From assembly GCA_022410635.1 (NCBI GenBank), contig JAJVDF010000028.1, positions 1,933,849-1,997,848 of the forward strand: a stretch of 64,000 bases of DNA. Reading direction: 5' to 3'. The notes beneath the pieces are model-generated. The model was not told where the DNA came from. It saw only the letters and a program-made list of their open reading frames with translations, and did not search any database. Below are positions 60,671 to 64,000 of this stretch, in pieces. This stretch comes from Tretioscincus oriximinensis (taxonomy: Eukaryota; Chordata; Lepidosauria; Squamata; Gymnophthalmidae). A program made the position numbers and the translations under genes. Position 1 is the stretch's first letter. Every line of letters starts with the position of its first letter.

Positions 60671-60784
60671 ATGGCAACCGCGGCGGCGGCGGCGGCTCCT
60701 TCGGCGGCGGCTGCCCAGGAGGCGCAGCCCAAGAAGATCGTGGCGCCCACCGTGTCGCAGATTAACGCAGAGTTCGTGACGCAG
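60671..60784 (+). CDS. AQR: AQR coding exon 1 (RNA helicase aquarius, N-terminus)
   Basis: Aquarius is an SF1-type RNA helicase that binds introns as part of the intron-binding complex in the nuclear spliceosome. The exon encodes 38 residues. The second half, PKKIVAPTVSQINAEFVTQ, matches the conserved AQR N-terminus as I recall it from mammals. The start ATG at 60671 has a purine at -3 and G at +4. An in-frame stop at 60557-60559 closes the upstream frame, so the start cannot move far 5'. The exon ends in phase 0 at a consensus donor (CAG|gtgagg, 60785). The first 18 residues are alanine-rich and encoded by GCG repeats, which makes this N-terminus longer than the short mammalian one. The gene identity is strengthened by exon 2 at 63639 in the same phase. 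The 5' UTR boundary was not determined. Confidence 0.93.
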
Positions 60785-61172
60785 GTGAGGCCTTTTTGCC
60801 CCCTGCAAAGGGACAGGGCTAAGGCTGCCTTAAGAACTGGAACGGGGGAGCTGCAGCTGTTGCAGGGAAGAGGAAACTCCAGCAGGCACTAGAGCTGTTG
60901 CATGCACGGAAGCTGCTGCACCCGTTACAATCCCCCTTCTCTACGTCCTGGTACAACGCCTGCTTCCTGTTTCATGCTTTTAAGTTGTGCTTCTGCGTGC
61001 TTTTCTACGCCGTTTCTCCACGGTGGCAAGACGCCAGGCACCTTCACGAAGCTGACAGTAACAGCAGCCCCAAAAGTGAAACAGCTGTTGTTGTGGTGGA
61101 GCCTGCTGGGAAACGAAGTCCAAGCATTGGGCAGCCTTTTCTGCCCAGCCTGCATGGGGCCTTACCCTGTGG

Positions 61173-61191
61173 ACTACAGCTCCCAGCTTGC
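61173..61191 (+). promoter_or_regulatory. ZNF143/Staf-like motif in AQR intron 1
   Basis: ACTACAGCTCCCAGCTTGC closely fits the long ZNF143 consensus (ACTACAATTCCCAGCATGC). It sits in the GC-rich 5' part of intron 1. A partial second match in the opposite orientation (TTTCCCAGCAGGC) lies at about 61105-61117. Confidence 0.45.
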
Positions 61192-61984
61192 ACCGCAGCT
61201 AGACCTGGGTGGGAAAGATGCCTCTTTAGCCAATCTGTGCTCATTTGCACCCACAGGAATTTGTTTTTGTTTTGTTTACATGAAGTTTGCTGGGGGAGCC
61301 GTCTATAGATCTCCTGTTGTGTTTCTTAATGGCAACCCTAGGCAGCCAGGATGCTCTCCCTTGGTGGAGCTTTTTCCTGGCTGCTCAAGGAGACATCTGA
61401 GGGGTGGCCAGGCTGGAAGGACAGGCAGACAGGATGCCTTTAAGGGCCAGTTGCAGTAAGTTGAGAGCAGGTAAAGCTTTTACCTTATCGTCTGCTTGGA
61501 ATACCTGGAGCAAGTGGTGGATCACTGAGCCAGCAGGATGCAGGGCTATAGTGTGGCGTACTGTGTTCTGAGGTAGTGGATGAGTTTAGGTTGCACTGAT
61601 GTGGCACTGGAAACAATAGCACCAGAGTAAATGGGTCAATTGACAAACCTACCTAAATTCTGCTGGTTTGAAAGAGAACTAAAAGAAAAGACATACACTT
61701 TTTCTGCATTCACCTTTAGTTTGGGATACATCTTGGGACACGCAGATGGCAGGCCTCTATTTCAATTCCAAAATACAATCTAAAATAAATCCTTTAATAC
61801 AGCTGACACTTTTAACATAGTTCTAGAGTAGAGGTCAAGATATCCATGTCATATTTTCTATGAAAATGCCTAGAAACAAGCTAGACTCGATGGGCTGTGG
61901 CCTTCCACAGAAAGCCTGCATTGTGAAACTATGCAGCCAGAAAGCCTACGTAGCTTCATGATACAATTAGACAAATTGTTGGAT

Positions 61985-62185
61985 GTGCTGATATTGCCTC
62001 TGGAATGGCGCAATAGGCAGCACACCTGAAATGCTTTTGCAGGGAGTCGAGAATAGGTGAAGGTTTTGTGTTCTTCTGCTTGAATGTGTCTAGGTGCACT
62101 TGGTGGGTCATTGTGTGAGACAGAGTGCTGGACTAGATGGTCTGTGGCCTGATGCAGCAGGGATCCTGTTATGTTCTTATGGATT
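61985..62185 (+). mobile_element. CR1 3' UTR fragment in AQR intron 1
   Basis: Contains CTAGGTGCACTTGGTGGGTC, GGACTAGATGGTCTGTGGCC and a TTATGTTCTTATGG tail. It is in the sense orientation of AQR. A more decayed CR1-like stretch lies at 61430-61545, and a stray ACTCGATGGGCTGTGGCC at 61886. Confidence 0.75.
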
Positions 62186-63638
62186 TCATACAACAGTGCT
62201 ATTCCTTCAGTCAGGATGAAATTGACTGTACCTGCAGATCATAACTGGTTGCTTATCTATTATTAAAAACTAGAAGGAATTATGGCCTTAAGGGTCAGAA
62301 TTAAACGTAATTTCGAAGCTGAGCATCAGTTCTCCCCATTAAATGGCCCTGCTGTGGTGGCAGTTTCAGAAAAAGGTGCAAAAATACAGAACGTGTTAGA
62401 ATAATTTAAATTTCATGGGTAAAGAAGAGAAAGCTATAACTATTCGGAGCATATGTGGTAAATGATCACAACATGGAGATAGGTGCTTCTTCCCAAGGAG
62501 ATAGGAAAGAATGTAGTCTAAATTTCTTAAAAATCCTTCTTGCAAGTCCTTCTTGCTATAATTCAGCTTTAGTTAACTGGGCCTCATCCAACTGATCATT
62601 CTATCAAATATTAGTTGAAAATGTTCATAATCCCTCCAGACTCTGAGGTCCTATAGAAGCTAGTTAGATACTGGTGATGCATATTGATGAGAGTTCATTT
62701 AATAATTATTAAAACCTCAGTCCAAGGGACTTTATATAGATGTTGAATAGTGTTTGGATAAAGTAAAGGCACAATAAGCCAACACTGTTCTTTGAATTTG
62801 ATCCTGTAAGTGGGAGCAGAACCACTGTAACACAATTTTTACTCCAAGGAACCTATTTGGTATAAAAAAAACCCTGAGACTATTCTTTAGAACAGATCAA
62901 AATTTTGGACTCTAAATCCAACACTTTTACCTATGATACTGCTGTTTAAACTTGTTATAAATTAATATACTGTATATATAAATCCTGAAAAAAAAGGTTA
63001 ATCAAATTATTTATGAAATAGGAAATTCATTGTACAGTGTTATATACAATTAAAATGTATTAGAAGCCAGACTTGGGACATTCTGCTGATTCCAGCTACA
63101 ATTCCAGTAATCCAGAATTGCCTTTGATTCCTCAATTCCACAGACTTCCCAGGAAGTTTAAAGGAAGATGGCAAATCAGGTCCACCCATTCTTCTGAAAT
63201 AATTTCTTAGTTTTTGTTGTGTACATTCAGAGTGTAGTTACAAGAGCAAAGGTTACAGTTTGGATGTGATACAGGAGCATCCTGGCGCAAATCACACAGC
63301 ACAGCAGAACATTCGCTCCACTGGAGGGGTTTAATTTGAATTCAAGAATCAGTTCACACTCCCAATAGCACATTCAGCACCAACATCATCAACTTCAGGT
63401 TCAATGTGGTTAATATATGAATATATTAAATGATAGCATTTTATACTTTGTTGAGCATTCCTTCTCCTCTAAGCTGCAAGCTATTTTTCATGGGGTTTAG
63501 CACAACATTAGCATTTTTGTTTTATTTAGTAGACAAATGTTGAATTATTTTGATACATTCTGTGGCTTGAAGGTCATAGAATTATAATAGGCAAGGTTTT
63601 CTAACTATTGTATAAGTTTGTATATTTCAATCTTACAG

Positions 63639-63695
63639 TTGTCAAACAGGTATTGGGCTCCACATGTCAAGAAAAAGCTGCCTTTTGACCCAAAG
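63639..63695 (+). CDS. AQR: AQR coding exon 2
   Basis: This 57-bp exon in phase 0 encodes LSNRYWAPHVKKKLPFDPK (19 residues). It directly continues exon 1 (…NAEFVTQ). It is preceded by a pyrimidine-rich acceptor ending cttacag (63632-63638) and followed by a gtaaat donor (63696). The YWAPH-KKK-PFD pattern is the second segment of the AQR N-terminal armadillo-like region. About six of the 19 positions differ from the human sequence as I recall it, which is noticeable for a spliceosomal protein. The open frame that runs past the donor into intron 2 is not coding. The rest of AQR (the ARM-like domain, beta-barrel and helicase domains) lies beyond the window. Confidence 0.9.
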
Positions 63696-63902
63696 GTAAA
63701 TTCTTATTATATCCCTTATTGTTTCTCAAAAATGATGGTTAAAATTAGCAGTGAGATGTTTGTTATTTTATTCAGAGCAATCAAATTGCTATCTATAACT
63801 GTTTGGCTTATTTCGTGTGTTTTCATTTTATCACACTTTAAATTCTTCTAGAAATAAGTGATTTGACTTACTGCTAGGTTTCTTGTCTTTTTGACACTCT
63901 AG

Positions 63903-64000
63903 ATTTCAAAGAAATAGCCATTTTTGGGTCCAGAAAATCTAGCAAGGGATCTTGTAGCGCTTTAGAATCTAACAAGAAATAGGCTAGATAGATCAGTTTA
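63903..64000 (-). mobile_element. PLE tail and arm, truncated by window end
   Basis: Begins TTTCAAAGAAATAGCC and continues with AATCTAGCAAGGGATCTTGTAGCGCTTTAGAATCTAAC in pieces that align to the PLE tail and arm. It is diverged, runs off the window, and lies in AQR intron 2. Confidence 0.5.

Larger units (their letters stand above)
60785..63638 (+). other. AQR: AQR intron 1 (2854 bp)
   Basis: The intron is bounded by gtgagg at 60785 and cttacag at 63638. The first ~700 bp are GC-rich and continue the CpG-rich promoter region. That stretch contains overlapping ORFs on both strands (including one of 185 codons) which look like GC-bias artefacts. It carries a ZNF143/Staf-like motif at 61173 and two CR1 fragments (about 61430-61545 and 61985-62185). 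From about 62200 to 63600 it is AT-rich and I recognise nothing in it. Confidence 0.88.

Noticed and set aside
60902..61459. 185-codon ORF, the longest in the window
   Set aside because: It lies inside AQR intron 1 in a GC-rich stretch, overlaps ORFs on both strands and has no recognisable domain.

Overview
The window looks like vertebrate nuclear DNA, most likely from a squamate reptile (a lizard, possibly gecko-like). The repeat content points that way: CR1 3' ends with octamer tails, L2/CR1-like LINE ends with (AAAT)n tails, tRNA-derived SINEs, Penelope-like elements (PLEs), hAT-type and Tc1-type MITEs, LTRs and long GATA/AAT microsatellites. I cannot name the species.

Only one protein-coding gene is supported: the 5' end of AQR (Aquarius, the intron-binding spliceosomal RNA helicase) on the + strand. 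Coding exon 1 is 60671-60784, inside a CpG-rich promoter. Intron 1 is 60785-63638. Coding exon 2 is 63639-63695. The gene continues beyond the window. I see no convincing tRNA, rRNA, CRISPR or bacterial-type feature.

Positions 1-60000 are an AT-rich intergenic region with a dense fossil record of transposable elements. Notable units are: (i) PLE insertions at 302-500, 41680-41860, 45042-45253 and 46704-47797, each an inverted (foldback) pair bracketed by its own 10-13 bp direct repeat; the last is a palindrome with 526-bp arms carrying two mirrored copies of a PLE endonuclease C-terminus; (ii) a 935-bp hAT-like non-autonomous element (9457-10391); (iii) smaller hairpin MITEs at 4952-5074, 26629-26714, 27816-28180, 48652-48813 and 52601-52743; (iv) a solo LTR (59203-59558) with a perfect 5-bp target duplication about 1.1 kb upstream of the AQR start codon, and a second LTR-like block (57844-58713); (v) many CR1 and L2-like LINE 3' ends on both strands.

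The strongest candidate for an unusual biological system is the set of PLE foldback insertions. Their 3' ends carry a hammerhead-ribozyme-like core (CTGAAGA, a perfect GTAGAC/GTCTAC stem, then GAAA), mirrored on both strands by the inverted arrangement. Most open reading frames outside AQR are chance ORFs, simple repeats or transposon fragments.
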